Numbered from the stretch's first letter, positions 34,394 to 45,364 are shown. The stretch is 64,000 nucleotides of DNA from Stenotrophomonas beteli (GCF_001431665.1 NZ_LLXV01000013.1:62001-126000), one strand, 5' to 3'. The notes: generated by a model from the letters alone, not told the origin. Numbers and translations: made by a program.

Positions 34394-35404
34394 ATGTCCC
34401 CCAAGCACTTCCTGAACACCCAGGACTGGAGCCGCAGCGATCTTGACGCGCTGCTGACCCAGGCGGCGCTGTTCAAGCGCAACAAGCTCGGCGACCAGCT
34501 CAAGGGCAAGTCGATCGCGCTGGTGTTCTTCAACCCGTCCATGCGCACCCGCACCAGCTTCGAGCTGGGTGCGTTCCAGCTCGGTGCCCACGCGGTGGTG
34601 CTGCAGCCGGGCAAGGATGCGTGGCCGATCGAGTTCAATCTGGGCACGGTGATGGACGGCGACACCGAAGAACACATCGCTGAAGTGGCCAAGGTGCTGG
34701 GCCGTTACTGCGACATCATCGCGGTGCGTGCGTTCCCGAAGTTCCAGGACTGGGCGTACGACCGCCAGGACATCGTCCTCAACAGCTTCGCCAGGTACTC
34801 GCCGGTACCGGTCATCAACATGGAAACCATCACCCATCCGTGCCAGGAGCTGGCCCACATCATGGCCCTGCAGGAGCACTTCGGCACCCAGGACCTGCGC
34901 GGCAAGAAGTACGTGCTGACCTGGACCTACCACCCCAAGCCGCTGAACACCGCCGTGGCCAACTCGGCGCTGACCATCGCCACCCGCATGGGCATGGACG
35001 TGACCCTGCTGTGCCCGACCGCCGACTACATCCTCGACGAGCGCTACATGGGCTGGGCCGAGCAGAACGTGGCCGAGAGCGGTGGTTCGCTGAAGATCAG
35101 CCATGACATCGACAGCGCCTACGCCGGCGCCGACGTGGTCTACGCCAAGAGCTGGGGCGCGCTGCCGTTCTTCGGCAACTGGGAACCGGAAAAGCCGATC
35201 CGCGACCAGTTCAAGCACTTCATCGTGGACGAGCGGAAGATGGCGCTGACCAACAACGGTGTGTTCAGCCATTGCCTGCCGCTGCGCCGCAACGTGAAGG
35301 CCACCGACGCGGTGATGGATTCGCCGCAGTGCATTGCCATCAACGAAGCCGAGAACCGACTGCACGTGCAGAAGGCGATCATGGCCGCGGTTGCCGGGCG
35401 CTAA
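34394..35404 (+). CDS. argF': N-acetylornithine carbamoyltransferase
   Basis: This enzyme carbamoylates N-acetylornithine to N-acetylcitrulline, replacing the ordinary ornithine carbamoyltransferase step in Xanthomonadaceae. The 336-residue protein has the carbamoyl-phosphate motif SMRTRTSFELGAFQ (about residues 47-60), HPCQELAH and HCLPLRRNVKATDAV, the last containing the lysine known to be carboxylated in the Xanthomonas campestris enzyme. The segment VVLQPGKDAWPIEFNLG is typical of the acetylornithine form. Two adjacent ATG codons are possible (34391, 34394); the second has better spacing from AAGGAA. It is the first structural gene after the attenuator. Confidence 0.95.
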   Translation: MSPKHFLNTQDWSRSDLDALLTQAALFKRNKLGDQLKGKSIALVFFNPSMRTRTSFELGAFQLGAHAVVLQPGKDAWPIEFNLGTVMDGDTEEHIAEVAKVLGRYCDIIAVRAFPKFQDWAYDRQDIVLNSFARYSPVPVINMETITHPCQELAHIMALQEHFGTQDLRGKKYVLTWTYHPKPLNTAVANSALTIATRMGMDVTLLCPTADYILDERYMGWAEQNVAESGGSLKISHDIDSAYAGADVVYAKSWGALPFFGNWEPEKPIRDQFKHFIVDERKMALTNNGVFSHCLPLRRNVKATDAVMDSPQCIAINEAENRLHVQKAIMAAVAGR

Positions 35405-35412
35405 GAAGCATC

Positions 35413-35463
35413 AGTCGAGCATGGCTCGACTCTACATAGACGAAGTCGAGCATGGCTCGACGA
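35413..35463. repeat. Two SMAG-type hairpins between argF' and argG
   Basis: AGTCGAGCATGGCTCGACTC (35413-35432, ending TAC) and AGTCGAGCATGGCTCGAC (35444-35461) each form an 8-bp hairpin. Within an operon such repeats can block exonucleases and change the ratio of the two products; that effect is inferred. Confidence 0.65.
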
Positions 35464-35487
35464 CACAGACGAACAGGACATCCCCCC

Positions 35488-36684
35488 ATGAGCAACAAAG
35501 ACGTCGTTCTCGCCTTCTCCGGCGGCCTGGATACCAGCTTCTGCGTGCCTTACCTGCAGGAGCGTGGCTACAACGTGCACACCGTGTTCGCCGATACCGG
35601 CGGCGTGGACGATGAAGAGCGTGAGTTCATCGAAAAGCGTGCCGCCGAGCTGGGCGTGACCAGCCACGTCACCGTCAATGGTGGCCCGGCCATCTGGGAA
35701 GGCTTCGTCAAGCCGTTCGTGTGGGCTGGCGAAGGCTACCAGGGCCAGTACCCGCTGCTGGTGTCCGACCGCTACCTGATCGTTGATGCCGCGCTGAAGC
35801 GTGCCGCCGAACTGGGCACCCACATCATCGCCCACGGCTGCACCGGCATGGGCAACGACCAGGTCCGCTTCGATCTGGCCGTGAAGGCCCTGGGTGACTA
35901 CCAGATCATCGCGCCGATCCGCGAGATCCAGAAGGAACACACCCAGACCCGCGCCTACGAGCAGAAGTACCTGGAAGAGCGCGGCTTCGGCGTGCGCGCC
36001 AAGCAGCAGGCCTACACCATCAACGAGAACCTGCTGGGCCTGACCATGTCCGGCGGCGAGATCGACCGTTGGGAAGCTCCGGGCGAGGGCGCGCGTGGCT
36101 GGTGCGCACCGCGCAGCGAGTGGCCGGAACAGGCGCTGACCGTGACCCTGAAGTTCGTCGAAGGCGAAGCCGTCGAACTGGACGGCAAGGCGCTGCCGGG
36201 TGACCAGATCCTGGCCCAGCTCAACAAGCTGTTCGCCCCGTATGGCGTCGGTCGCGGCGTGTACACCGGCGACACCGTGATCGGCCTGAAGGGCCGCATC
36301 GTGTTCGAGGCACCGGGCTTGGTCTCGCTGCTGGCCGCGCACCGCGCGCTGGAAGATGCGGTGCTGACCAAGCAGCAGAACCGCTTCAAGCCGGACGTGG
36401 CGCGCAAGTGGGTGGAGCTGGTGTACGAAGGCTTCTACCACGACCCGCTGAAGACCGATCTCGAGGCCTTCCTGAAGTCCTCGCAGGCCAAGGTCAATGG
36501 TGAAGTGGTGCTGGAAACCCGTGGTGGCCGCGTCGATGCGGTGGCGGTGAAGTCGCCGCACCTGCTCAACACCAAGGGTGCCACCTACGCGCAGTCGGCT
36601 GACTGGGGCGTGGAAGAGGCCGAGGGCTTCATCAAGCTGTTTGGCATGAGCTCGACGCTCTTTGCTCAAGTCAACCGCGGTTGA
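35488..36684 (+). CDS. argG: Argininosuccinate synthase
   Basis: ArgG joins citrulline and aspartate with ATP. The 398-residue protein has the ATP P-loop-like motif [12 protein letters not shown] (residues 9-20), [18 protein letters not shown] and [17 protein letters not shown]. In this pathway its citrulline comes from N-acetylcitrulline through the next gene. The ATG at 35488 has GAACAGGA upstream. A GC-rich gap of 118 bp with hairpins (GCGCCTTCGGCGC near 36720-36732) separates it from argE'. Confidence 0.96.
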   Translation: MSNKDVVLAFSGGLDTSFCVPYLQERGYNVHTVFADTGGVDDEEREFIEKRAAELGVTSHVTVNGGPAIWEGFVKPFVWAGEGYQGQYPLLVSDRYLIVDAALKRAAELGTHIIAHGCTGMGNDQVRFDLAVKALGDYQIIAPIREIQKEHTQTRAYEQKYLEERGFGVRAKQQAYTINENLLGLTMSGGEIDRWEAPGEGARGWCAPRSEWPEQALTVTLKFVEGEAVELDGKALPGDQILAQLNKLFAPYGVGRGVYTGDTVIGLKGRIVFEAPGLVSLLAAHRALEDAVLTKQQNRFKPDVARKWVELVYEGFYHDPLKTDLEAFLKSSQAKVNGEVVLETRGGRVDAVAVKSPHLLNTKGATYAQSADWGVEEAEGFIKLFGMSSTLFAQVNRG

Positions 36685-36802
36685 CTTGAGCACGAGCCCA
36701 CGCATTTCACCTTAGCCCCGCGCCTTCGGCGCGCCCCCTTCAACAAGAAGGGGGCTCTCCTCCAGCCTGGGTTGATGGCGGCATCAAAGGAACTATTGAT
36801 TC

Positions 36803-37891
36803 ATGCTTGAACAGACGCTCGATCACCTGCAGGCCCTGGTGTCCTTCGACACCCGCAACCCGCCGCGTGCGATCACCACCGGTGGCATCTTCGATTACCT
36901 GCGCGACAACCTGCCCGGCTTCAACGTCGAGGTGATCGACCATGGCGCGGGTGCGGTCAGCCTGTACGCCGTGCGCGGGACGCCGAAGTACCTGTTCAAT
37001 GTGCATCTGGATACCGTGCCCGATTCGCCGCACTGGAGTGCCGACCCGCATGTGATGCGCCGCCTGGACGACCGCGTGGTCGGCCTGGGCGTGTGTGACA
37101 TCAAGGGCGCCGCCGCTGCGCTGGTGGCGGCGGCCAATGCCAGCGATGGCGATGCCGCCTTCCTGTTCTCCAGCGACGAGGAAGCCAACGATCCGCGCTG
37201 CATCGCCGCCTTCCTCGCCCGTGGCATTCCGTACGAGGCGGTGCTGGTGGCCGAGCCGACCATGAGCGAAGCGGTGCTGGCGCATCGTGGCATCAGCTCG
37301 GTGCTGATGCAGTTCGCCGGCCGCGCCGGGCATGCCTCGGGCAAGCAGGATGCCGCTGCCAGCGCGCTGCACCAGGCCATGCGCTGGGGCAACCGCGCGC
37401 TGGATCATGTGGAATCGCTGGCCTCGGCGCGCTTCGGCGGGCTGACCGGACTGCGCTTCAACATCGGCCGCGTGGAAGGTGGCATCAAGGCCAACATGAT
37501 CGCGCCGGCCGCCGAAGTGCGCTTCGGCTTCCGCCCGCTGCCGTCGATGGATATCGACGCACTGCTGGCCACTTTCGCCGGTTTCGCCGAACCGGAAGCG
37601 GCCGTGTTCACTGAGACCTTCCGTGGTCCCAGCCTGCCGGCCGGCGACATCGCCGAGGCCGAGAACCGCCGCCTGCTGGCGCGTGACGTGACCGATGCGC
37701 TGGACCTTCCGATCGGCAACGCAGTGGACTTCTGGACCGAAGCGTCGCTGTTCTCCGCCGCCGGCTACACCACCCTGGTGTTCGGCCCGGGCGATATTGC
37801 CCAGGCCCACACCGCCGATGAGTTCGTGACGCTGGACCAGCTGCAGCGCTACACCGACGCCGTGCACCGCATCATCGCCGCCGGCGCCTGA
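36803..37891 (+). CDS. argE': N-acetylcitrulline deacetylase
   Basis: This M20-family zinc hydrolase removes the acetyl group from N-acetylcitrulline, which is the step that makes the acetylated arginine route work. The 362-residue protein has [12 protein letters not shown] (zinc His and Asp, about residues 66-77), [10 protein letters not shown] with the bridging Asp, SSDEEANDP with the catalytic Glu and metal-binding Glu, and HTADEFV near the end. General M20 family similarity cannot separate acetylornithine from acetylcitrulline; position between argG and the fused argB/A and after argF' decides it. Confidence 0.92.
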   Translation: MLEQTLDHLQALVSFDTRNPPRAITTGGIFDYLRDNLPGFNVEVIDHGAGAVSLYAVRGTPKYLFNVHLDTVPDSPHWSADPHVMRRLDDRVVGLGVCDIKGAAAALVAAANASDGDAAFLFSSDEEANDPRCIAAFLARGIPYEAVLVAEPTMSEAVLAHRGISSVLMQFAGRAGHASGKQDAAASALHQAMRWGNRALDHVESLASARFGGLTGLRFNIGRVEGGIKANMIAPAAEVRFGFRPLPSMDIDALLATFAGFAEPEAAVFTETFRGPSLPAGDIAEAENRRLLARDVTDALDLPIGNAVDFWTEASLFSAAGYTTLVFGPGDIAQAHTADEFVTLDQLQRYTDAVHRIIAAGA

Positions 37892-37916
37892 TTCTTCCCT
37901 TTCCGACGAAACCGAA

Positions 37917-39245
37917 ATGTCTCCTGCCCTCCAGCCCCACCGCCAGACCCGCCAGACCATCGTGCGCCTGCTTTCCAGCATGGCCAGCGCGAAGGAGATC
38001 AGCCAGTACCTCAAGCGCTTCTCGCAGCTGGACGCCAAGCGCTTCGCCGTGGTCAAGGTCGGCGGCGCGGTACTGCGTGATGACCTCGACGCGCTGACCT
38101 CCTCGCTGTCGTTCCTGCAGGAAGTCGGCCTGACCCCGATCGTGCTGCACGGCGCCGGCCCGCAGCTGGATGCCGAACTGTCGGCGGCCGGCATCGAGAA
38201 GCAGACCGTCAACGGCCTGCGGGTGACCTCCCCGGAAGCGCTGGCGATCGTGCGCCGGGTGTTCCAGCAGTCCAACCTGCGCCTGGTCGAGGCGCTGCAG
38301 CAGAACGGCGCACGTGCCACCTCGATCACCGGTGGCGTGTTCGAGGCCGAGTACCTCGACGTGGACACCTATGGCCTGGTCGGCGAGGTGAAGAAGGTCA
38401 ACCTGGCGCCGATCGAGGCCAGCCTGCGCGCCGGGTCGATCCCCGTCATCACCAGCCTGGGTGAAACCGCCGGTGGCCAGATCCTCAACGTCAACGCCGA
38501 CTTCGCCGCCAATGAACTGGTGCAGGAACTGCAGCCGTACAAGATCATCTTCCTGACCGGCACCGGTGGCCTGCTGGACGAGGCGGGCGCCGTGATTGAT
38601 TCGATCAACCTGTCCACCGAGTACGACCACCTCATTGCACAGCCGTGGATCCACGGTGGCATGAAAGTGAAGATCGAGCAGATCAAGGATCTGCTTGATC
38701 GCCTGCCGCTGGAATCGTCGGTGTCGATCACCCGTCCGGCCGACCTGGCCAAGGAACTGTTCACCCACAAGGGCTCGGGCACGCTGGTGCGCAAGGGCGA
38801 GAAAGTGCTGCGCGCCACCGCCTGGAACGAACTGGACCTGCCGCGCTTGAAGAGCCTGATCGAATCCAGTTTCGGCCGCACCCTGGTGCCGGACTATTTC
38901 GAGAAGACCAGGCTGCTGCGCGCCTATGTCAGCGAGAACTACCGCACTGCGGTCATCCTCACCGACGAGGCCGAAGGCGTGTACCTGGACAAGTTCGCCG
39001 TGCTCGATGATGCGCAGGGCGAGGGCCTGGGCCGTGCGGTGTGGAACGTGATGCTGGAGGAAACCCCGCAGCTGTTCTGGCGCTCGCGCCACGGCAACCC
39101 GATCAACCATTTCTACTACGCCGAATCCGACGGCTGCTACAAGCAGGATCACTGGAAGGTGTTCTGGTATGGCGCCGATGGCATCGACCGCATCAAGACC
39201 TATGTCGATCACTGCGCCCAGCGCGCACCGAGCCTGCAGGGCTGA
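37917..39245 (+). CDS. argB: Bifunctional N-acetylglutamate kinase / N-acetylglutamate synthase
   Basis: The 442-residue fusion makes N-acetylglutamate and phosphorylates it. The amino-acid kinase domain (about 40-285) has [45 protein letters not shown] and [13 protein letters not shown]. The C-terminal GNAT-type acetyltransferase domain (about 295-442) has [20 protein letters not shown] and [20 protein letters not shown], resembling the vertebrate-like synthase. This replaces separate argA and argB genes in Xanthomonadaceae. It follows argE' by 25 bp. Confidence 0.94.
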   Translation: MSPALQPHRQTRQTIVRLLSSMASAKEISQYLKRFSQLDAKRFAVVKVGGAVLRDDLDALTSSLSFLQEVGLTPIVLHGAGPQLDAELSAAGIEKQTVNGLRVTSPEALAIVRRVFQQSNLRLVEALQQNGARATSITGGVFEAEYLDVDTYGLVGEVKKVNLAPIEASLRAGSIPVITSLGETAGGQILNVNADFAANELVQELQPYKIIFLTGTGGLLDEAGAVIDSINLSTEYDHLIAQPWIHGGMKVKIEQIKDLLDRLPLESSVSITRPADLAKELFTHKGSGTLVRKGEKVLRATAWNELDLPRLKSLIESSFGRTLVPDYFEKTRLLRAYVSENYRTAVILTDEAEGVYLDKFAVLDDAQGEGLGRAVWNVMLEETPQLFWRSRHGNPINHFYYAESDGCYKQDHWKVFWYGADGIDRIKTYVDHCAQRAPSLQG

Positions 39246-39248
39246 GCA

Positions 39249-39851
39249 ATGAGCAACCCCGGTGCCTGGAACACGGTTCCCACCCTGCGCGGCCAGCACG
39301 TAACCCTGCAGCCGCTGCAGATGGAACACGTGCCCGGCCTGCGCGATGCGCTTGAAGGCAGTGGCCTGGACCAGCTCTGGTACACCCAGGTGCCGTCGCC
39401 GGAGCACGCCGGAGCCTATGTGCAGGCTGCGCTGCAGGCACAGGCCGAAGGCAGGGTGCTGCCGTTCGTGGTCCGTGATGCGGCCGGTGGCATCATCGGC
39501 AGCACGCGCTTCTACGATCTGGATGCCAGCGTGCCCAGACTCAGCCTCGGCTACACCTGGTACACGCCGCGCGTGCAGCGCACCGGCGCCAACACCGAAG
39601 CCAAGCTGTTGCTGCTGCAGCACGCCTTCGAAACGTTGGGCTGCATCAGCGTGGTGCTGGAAACCAGCTGGTTCAACGCCACTTCGCGCACCGCCATTGC
39701 CCGCCTCGGCGCCAAGCAGGATGGCGTGCTGCGCAACCACAAGCGGCATGCCGATGGCACGCCGCGCGATACCGTCATCTTTTCCATCATCGACGCGGAA
39801 TGGCAGGGCGTGAAGCGCCACCTGCGATACCGCTTGGACAGCCACGCATGA
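39249..39851 (+). CDS. GNAT family N-acetyltransferase (RimJ/RimL type)
   Basis: The 200-residue protein has the GNAT pattern of RimJ/RimL enzymes: [12 protein letters not shown] at the start, [40 protein letters not shown] and [20 protein letters not shown], which spans the acetyl-CoA site. It starts three bases after the fused argB/A gene and overlaps argC (ATGA), so it is embedded in the arginine operon. Its substrate is unknown. Acetylation or deacetylation of a pathway intermediate, or protein N-terminal acetylation, are both possible. Confidence 0.85.
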   Translation: MSNPGAWNTVPTLRGQHVTLQPLQMEHVPGLRDALEGSGLDQLWYTQVPSPEHAGAYVQAALQAQAEGRVLPFVVRDAAGGIIGSTRFYDLDASVPRLSLGYTWYTPRVQRTGANTEAKLLLLQHAFETLGCISVVLETSWFNATSRTAIARLGAKQDGVLRNHKRHADGTPRDTVIFSIIDAEWQGVKRHLRYRLDSHA

Positions 39852-40801
39852 ACGATTCGACTTTCACCCTGGGCATTGTCGGTGCCCGTGGCCATACCGG
39901 CGCCGAGCTGATCAAGCTGGTGGCCGCCCACCCGCGCCTGAAACTGGCCTTCGTTTCCTCGCGCGAGCGCGCCGGGCAGCGCCTGTCCGACCACCATCCC
40001 GAGTTCCAGGGCGATCTGCAGTACGAGAACCTGGACGCTGATGCGGTGGCGGCCAAGGGCGCGGACGCAGTGATCCTGGCCCTGCCCAACGGCCTGGCCG
40101 CACCGTTCGTGGCCGCGCTGGACGCGGCCAAGCCGGACACCGTCATCGTCGACCTGTCGGCCGACTACCGCTTCGACCACAGCTGGTATTACGGCCTGCC
40201 GGAGCTGACCCGCAGCCGCTACAACGGCCAGAAGCACATCAGCAACCCGGGCTGTTATGCCACCGCGATGCAGCTGGCGGTGCATCCGCTGCTGGACCTG
40301 CTGGCCGGCCCGCCGCAGTGCTTCGGTGTCTCCGGCTACTCCGGTGCCGGCACCACGCCATCGGACAAGAACAACGTCGAGCTGCTGGCCGACAACCTGA
40401 TGCCGTATGCGCTGACCAACCACGTGCACGAGCGCGAGGTGTCGGTGCAGCTGGGCGTAGCGGTGGAGTTCATGCCGCACGTCGCGCCGCATTTCCGGGG
40501 CATCACGCTGACCGCCAACCTGTGGCTGAACCGCGTGCAGACCCGCGAGCAGATCGTCGAACGCTTCCAGCAGGCCTATGCCGGCGAACCGCTGATCGAG
40601 GTGGTGGACGAGGCGCCGTGGGTCAGCCGCATCGCCGGCCGCCACGGTGCCCAGGTCGGTGGCTTCACCCTGGCCCCGGGCGGCAAGCGGGTGGTGGTGG
40701 TGGCGACCCTGGACAACCTGCTCAAGGGCGCGGCCACCCAGGCCGTGCAGAACCTCAATCTCGCGCTGGGCATCGACGAACTGACGTCGATCCCGCACTG
40801 A
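39848..40801 (+). CDS. argC: N-acetyl-gamma-glutamyl-phosphate reductase
   Basis: ArgC reduces acetylglutamyl phosphate to the semialdehyde with NADPH. The 317-residue protein has the cofactor motif [14 protein letters not shown] (residues 9-22), the catalytic cysteine in [14 protein letters not shown] (about 137-150) and [13 protein letters not shown]. The ATG at 39848 overlaps the GNAT stop codon. An acetylornithine aminotransferase (argD), needed next in the pathway, is not in the window. Confidence 0.95.
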   Translation: MNDSTFTLGIVGARGHTGAELIKLVAAHPRLKLAFVSSRERAGQRLSDHHPEFQGDLQYENLDADAVAAKGADAVILALPNGLAAPFVAALDAAKPDTVIVDLSADYRFDHSWYYGLPELTRSRYNGQKHISNPGCYATAMQLAVHPLLDLLAGPPQCFGVSGYSGAGTTPSDKNNVELLADNLMPYALTNHVHEREVSVQLGVAVEFMPHVAPHFRGITLTANLWLNRVQTREQIVERFQQAYAGEPLIEVVDEAPWVSRIAGRHGAQVGGFTLAPGGKRVVVVATLDNLLKGAATQAVQNLNLALGIDELTSIPH

Positions 40802-40823
40802 CCCCCGCATTCCCGGAGCACCC

Positions 40824-42119
40824 ATGGCAGACCTTCTTTGGCAGAAGCCCGGCGTCGCTGTCGACGCCCAGATCCAGACCTTCCTCGCCGGCGACGACGT
40901 GATCCTCGACCGCGAGTTCTTCCTGCATGACATCGCCGCCAGCGCCGCGCATGCGCAGGGCCTGCAGCACATCGGCATCCTCAGCGCCGATGAGCTGGCC
41001 GGTCTGCTGCGCGAACTGGAGGTGCTGGCGCAGGACTTCCGCGAAGGCCGCTTCGTGCTAGACACGCAGTACGAAGATGGCCACTCGGCCATCGAAGCGC
41101 GCCTGACCGAACGCCTCGGCGATGCTGGCCGCAAGATCCACACCGGGCGCAGCCGCAATGACCAGATCCTGGTTGCCACCCGGCTGTGGCTGAAAGAGAA
41201 ACTGCAGCGGGTGGCGCAGCTCAGCGCCGACGTAGCCAAGGTCGCGCTGGATCGCGCGCAGGCCGAGAAGGATCTGCCGATTCCCGGCTATACCCACATC
41301 CAGCGTGCGGTGGTGTCCTCGGCCGGCATGTGGTGGGCCGGTTGGGCCGAGGCCTTCATCGACAACGCCACCCGCGCGCGTGACACCCATGCGCTGGTGG
41401 ATGCCAATCCGCTCGGCACCGCCGCCGGCTACGGCGTGAACCTGCCGCTGGACCGTGAGCACACCACCGCCGTGCTCGGCTTCGCGCGCATGCAGATCTC
41501 GCCGATCTATGCGCAGTTGTCGCGCGGCAAGTTCGAGCTGGCCGCGCTGGAAGCGCTCGGCGGCGCAACGCTGGACCTGCGCCGCATCGCCTGGGACCTG
41601 TCGCTGTTCACCAGCGCCGAATTCGGCTTCGTCGCGCTGCCGGCGCAGTACACCACCGGCAGCTCGATCATGCCCAACAAGCGCAACCCGGACGTGATCG
41701 AGCTGATGCGTGCCACCCACGCCAGCGTCGCCGCCGCGCGCACCGAGATCGAGCAGCTGCTGTCGCTGCCCTCGGGTTACCACCGTGACCTGCAGTCGTC
41801 CAAGGGCGCCATCTTCCACGGTTTCGGCCGTGGCCTGGCCGCGCTGGAACTGCTGCCGGCGCTGCTGGCCAACCTGGAATGGCGTGACGACAAGCTGCGT
41901 GCAGCCATTGATTCGGGCATGTATGCCACCGATGTCGCGGTGGAAGCGGCCGTGGCCGGTGTACCGTTCCGCGAGGCCTACAAGGCCGCGGCGGCCGGCG
42001 CCGACAGTGCAGGGCAGGGACGCACGCCGGAAGGCAGCCTGGCGGCGCGCGTGTCGCCCGGCTCGGCGTCCGACCTGCGCCTGGAGCAACTGCAGGCACG
42101 CTGGCAGGCGCTGTCCTGA
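40824..42119 (+). CDS. argH: Argininosuccinate lyase
   Basis: ArgH splits argininosuccinate into arginine and fumarate. The 431-residue protein has [17 protein letters not shown] (about residues 104-120), the catalytic His in [10 protein letters not shown] and the fumarase/lyase signature [12 protein letters not shown] (about 281-292) with the catalytic Ser. Its stop codon shares a base with the next gene's start (TGATG). It ends the arginine part of the cluster. Confidence 0.96.
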   Translation: MADLLWQKPGVAVDAQIQTFLAGDDVILDREFFLHDIAASAAHAQGLQHIGILSADELAGLLRELEVLAQDFREGRFVLDTQYEDGHSAIEARLTERLGDAGRKIHTGRSRNDQILVATRLWLKEKLQRVAQLSADVAKVALDRAQAEKDLPIPGYTHIQRAVVSSAGMWWAGWAEAFIDNATRARDTHALVDANPLGTAAGYGVNLPLDREHTTAVLGFARMQISPIYAQLSRGKFELAALEALGGATLDLRRIAWDLSLFTSAEFGFVALPAQYTTGSSIMPNKRNPDVIELMRATHASVAAARTEIEQLLSLPSGYHRDLQSSKGAIFHGFGRGLAALELLPALLANLEWRDDKLRAAIDSGMYATDVAVEAAVAGVPFREAYKAAAAGADSAGQGRTPEGSLAARVSPGSASDLRLEQLQARWQALS

Positions 42120-42382
42120 TGGCGGGCACTGTCTACCTGGTGCTGGCGATGCGCCGGCCCGATTTCAACGCGGCGGCCGTGCAGCCGCACCGCGATTTCC
42201 TCGATGCGTTGCAGGCGCAGGGCAAGCTGCAGCTGACCGGCGGTTTCGCCGATGGCAGTGGTGGCGCCTACGTGCTGTGCAACGTGGACAACCTGGCGCA
42301 GGCGCAGGCCATCGTCGCCACCGATCCGCTGGTGACGATGCAGGCCTCCGACCTGACCGTGCACGAATGGAACACCCGCTGA
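42119..42382 (+). CDS. YciI-like protein
   Basis: The 87-residue protein has the YciI fold pattern: VYLVLAMRRPD at the start, HRDFLDALQAQGKLQLTGGF in the middle with the conserved His-Asp region, and ATDPLVTMQASDLTVHEWN near the end. YciI-like proteins have no settled role; some are small enzymes acting on chlorinated compounds. It overlaps argH by one base and is followed 11 bp later by proB, so it bridges the arginine and proline genes. Confidence 0.8.
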   Translation: MAGTVYLVLAMRRPDFNAAAVQPHRDFLDALQAQGKLQLTGGFADGSGGAYVLCNVDNLAQAQAIVATDPLVTMQASDLTVHEWNTR

Positions 42383-42393
42383 GGCCCTGACCG

Positions 42394-43551
42394 ATGACCC
42401 TGCACGCCGCCACTGTCGCTTCGCCGTTCCCGCAACAGGCGCTGCCGCCATGGCGGCGTGCGGTGCTGAAGGTTGGCAGCAGCCTGCTGGCGGCCGATGG
42501 TGGCGGCCTGTCGCCACGCCACGCGCTGGGCTTGGCACAGTTCGTGTCGGCCAATGTACTGGCCGGGCGCGAGGTGGTGATCGTATCGTCCGGCGCGGTC
42601 GCGGCCGGTCGCGCGATCCTGCCGCGCGCCGACGAGCCCGGCGCGGCGATGGCCGCACGCCAGGCCCTGGCCGCGCTCGGCCAGGCGCAGCTGATCGGGC
42701 TCTGGCAGCGCTTCTTCGAACGCCCGGTGGCGCAGGTGCTGCTGACCCATGACGATCTGCGCAACCGCCGCCGCTACCTCAACGCGCGGGCAACCCTCAA
42801 CGAATTGCTGCGGCTGGGTGCGCTGCCGGTGGTCAACGAGAACGACACCGTATCGGTGGACGAACTCAAGCTCGGTGACAACGACAACCTGGCCGCCACC
42901 GTGGCGGCGCTGGTCGACGCCGATGCGCTGTTCATCGCCACCGACATCGACGGCCTGTACAGCGCCGATCCGCGGACGGTGCCCGACGCGCGGCCGCTGC
43001 ATGATGTGCCGGAACTGAGCGACCAGGTGCTGGCGATGGCCGGCGGTGCCGGCTCCCGCGCTGGCACCGGCGGCATGCGCACCAAGCTGGAGGCCGCAGC
43101 GAAGGCCGGCCGTCTCGGCATCGAAACCTACCTGTTCAACGGCCGCAGTGGCGAGGTGGTACGCGCGCTGGCACAGGATCGCCTGTTCGGTACCCGCATC
43201 CACGCCGCACGCAGCCGCGAAGCGGCCCGCAAGCACTGGCTGCGGCACGCACCGCTGGCTGAAGGCGCGATCATGATCGACGCTGGTGCGGCACAGGCGA
43301 TGCGCGAGAAGGGCGCCTCGCTGCTGCCTGGCGGCATCACCGGTGCGGAAGGGACGTTCCGCCGTGGTGACATGGTGCAGGTGTGCTGGGACGCACCGCA
43401 GGGGCGCGTCTGCATCGCCCGTGGCGTCAGCCAGTACGCGGCCGATGACGTGCGTCGCATCGCGGGACGCCATTCGCGCGACATCCAGGCCGTGCTCGGC
43501 TACAACTACGGTGGCAGCGTCGTCCATCGCGACGACCTGGTGCTGCCATGA
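42394..43551 (+). CDS. proB: Glutamate 5-kinase
   Basis: ProB phosphorylates glutamate as the first step to proline and is usually inhibited by proline. The 385-residue protein has the kinase domain (about 20-260) with [40 protein letters not shown] and [13 protein letters not shown] [14 protein letters not shown], and a C-terminal PUA domain (about 280-370) with [20 protein letters not shown]. The stop overlaps a potential start of proA. Confidence 0.95.
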   Translation: MTLHAATVASPFPQQALPPWRRAVLKVGSSLLAADGGGLSPRHALGLAQFVSANVLAGREVVIVSSGAVAAGRAILPRADEPGAAMAARQALAALGQAQLIGLWQRFFERPVAQVLLTHDDLRNRRRYLNARATLNELLRLGALPVVNENDTVSVDELKLGDNDNLAATVAALVDADALFIATDIDGLYSADPRTVPDARPLHDVPELSDQVLAMAGGAGSRAGTGGMRTKLEAAAKAGRLGIETYLFNGRSGEVVRALAQDRLFGTRIHAARSREAARKHWLRHAPLAEGAIMIDAGAAQAMREKGASLLPGGITGAEGTFRRGDMVQVCWDAPQGRVCIARGVSQYAADDVRRIAGRHSRDIQAVLGYNYGGSVVHRDDLVLP

Positions 43552-43571
43552 CCGGCTTGAAGGACATCCCG

Positions 43572-44819
43572 ATGAGCGATATCGAAGCGCAGGCGCGTGC
43601 CTGCCGTGACGCGGCCCAGGTCGTTGCCGGCCTCGACAGCGATGCCCGGCGCGCGCTGCTGCTGGGCATGGCGCAGGCGCTGGAAGTGAACGCCGGGCTG
43701 ATCCTGGCCGGCAACGCGCGCGATCTGGCGGCCGCCCGCGACAAGGGCGTTGGCAGTGCCATGCTTGACCGCCTGGCGCTGGACCCGGCACGCCTGTTCG
43801 CGATGGCCGAGGCCGTGCGTGAGGTCGCCGGGCTGCCCGATCCGGTCGGCCAGCTCACCCGCGACGATGTGCGTCCAAACGGCATCCGCGTGCAGAAGGT
43901 GCGCGTGCCGCTGGGTGTGATCGCGATGATCTACGAGGCGCGCCCGAACGTGACCGCCGAAGCGGCCGCGCTGTGCCTGAAGGCCGGCAATGGCGTGATC
44001 CTGCGCGGTGGTTCCGAAGCGATCCACTCCAACACTGCCATCGCCCAGGCGCTGGCAGGTGCCCTGCAGGCCAATGGCGTACCGGCGGCGGCAGTGACCG
44101 TGATGACCGACCTGCGCCGTGAAGCGATGCTGGAACTGCTGCAGCTGCATGAGCTGATCGACCTGGCGATTCCGCGGGGTGGCGAAGGCCTGATCCGCTT
44201 CGTTGCCGAGCATGCGCGGGTCCCGGTGATCAAGCACTACAAGGGCGTCTGCCACCTGTTCGTGGACGCCAGTGCCGATCCCGGCAAGGCCCTCGATCTG
44301 CTGGTGGACGGAAAGTGCAGCCGTCCTTCGGCCTGCAATTCACTGGAAACGCTGCTGGTGCATCGTGACATCGCCGGCTCGTTCCTGCCGCGCGTGGCGA
44401 AGGCGCTGGGCGAGCGTGGCGTGCAGCTGCGCGCCGACGCGGATGCGCAGCCCCTGCTGCCGGGCAGCACGCTGGCCACCGAAGACGACTACGCTGCCGA
44501 GTTCCTCGATCTGGTGCTGGCGGTGCGCGTGGTTGACGATCTGGCTGCGGCCATCGCGCACATCCGCGCGTACACCTCCGACCATACCGAAGTGATCGCC
44601 ACCGAAGACACCGGCAATGCCGAGCGCTTCGTCAAAGCGCTGCGCTCGGCGGTGGTGATGGTCAACGCGTCTTCGCGCTTCTCCGATGGGGGGCAGCTGG
44701 GGCTGGGCAGCGAGATCGGCATTTCCACCACGCGCCTGCATGCGTATGGGCCGATGGGGCTGGAAGCGCTCACCGTCGAACGCTTCGTTGTGCGTGGCGA
44801 AGGGCAGACGCGTACCTGA
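43572..44819 (+). CDS. proA: Gamma-glutamyl phosphate reductase
   Basis: ProA reduces glutamyl phosphate to glutamate semialdehyde. The 415-residue aldehyde-dehydrogenase-type protein has [20 protein letters not shown], the catalytic cysteine in [18 protein letters not shown] and [20 protein letters not shown]. The ATG at 43572 is chosen because AAGGA lies seven bases upstream and gives [15 protein letters not shown]; the ATG at 43548 overlaps the proB stop and would add eight residues. It ends the plus-strand run that began at argF'. Confidence 0.94.
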   Translation: MSDIEAQARACRDAAQVVAGLDSDARRALLLGMAQALEVNAGLILAGNARDLAAARDKGVGSAMLDRLALDPARLFAMAEAVREVAGLPDPVGQLTRDDVRPNGIRVQKVRVPLGVIAMIYEARPNVTAEAAALCLKAGNGVILRGGSEAIHSNTAIAQALAGALQANGVPAAAVTVMTDLRREAMLELLQLHELIDLAIPRGGEGLIRFVAEHARVPVIKHYKGVCHLFVDASADPGKALDLLVDGKCSRPSACNSLETLLVHRDIAGSFLPRVAKALGERGVQLRADADAQPLLPGSTLATEDDYAAEFLDLVLAVRVVDDLAAAIAHIRAYTSDHTEVIATEDTGNAERFVKALRSAVVMVNASSRFSDGGQLGLGSEIGISTTRLHAYGPMGLEALTVERFVVRGEGQTRT

Positions 44820-44893
44820 GCGCTGGCTGCGCCGATATCAACGGTTGCTTCTGGTAGCTGCCGACCCAGGCCGGCACCTGCCGGGTTGCCGGG

Positions 44894-45364
44894 CTACACC
44901 ACCTCGCGGCGGATGCCGACCGGGCGTGCGTGATCGTCCATATGCAGCGTCGCCGCCTTGCATTGGGCCAGGCGCTCGGCCAAGCCGGTACTGGCGCCCA
45001 GATCTGCTGCCACCTCATTGAGGCTGGCCAGTGGCCGCGGCAGGCGTCGCTCCCGGCCGCGGAAGCGCGCACGGTTGTACTCGGCCCAGCTGATCAGCAG
45101 CACACTGGCGCACAACAGCATCACCGGCAGTGCCACCAGTACGTAGGGGTCGAACTGGTTCTGCCGCTCGTACAGCTGCTGCCATGCCATCTGCCCGCCG
45201 ACCAGCCACGACACCAGCGTGACCAGCGGTGCCCACAGGTAGAAGTAGAAGCCCCAGAACGCCAGGGTGACAAATCCCCAGGCCGTGCGCTGGAACCGCG
45301 GCTGGCGGTGTGGCTTGCGGATCATCCGCGAATCGAATCGGTTGGACGGGTGCTGTGCGTTCAT
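44894..45364 (-). CDS. pgaD: PgaD-like poly-beta-1,6-GlcNAc synthesis protein
   Basis: PgaD is the small partner of the PgaC synthase; in E. coli the PgaC-PgaD pair binds c-di-GMP and needs it for polymerisation. The 156-residue protein has two membrane segments (about 29-50 and 72-92) with WGFYFYLWAPLVTLVSWLVG typical of the family, and a cytosolic C-terminal tail. It overlaps the pgaC stop by four bases. It is the last gene of pgaABCD. Confidence 0.88.
   Translation of the reverse strand: MNAQHPSNRFDSRMIRKPHRQPRFQRTAWGFVTLAFWGFYFYLWAPLVTLVSWLVGGQMAWQQLYERQNQFDPYVLVALPVMLLCASVLLISWAEYNRARFRGRERRLPRPLASLNEVAADLGASTGLAERLAQCKAATLHMDDHARPVGIRREVV

Noticed and set aside
44840..44893. SMAG-like sequence between proA and pgaD
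   Set aside because: GTAG and GGCTAC ends are present but the stems pair poorly, so it was not listed as a repeat.
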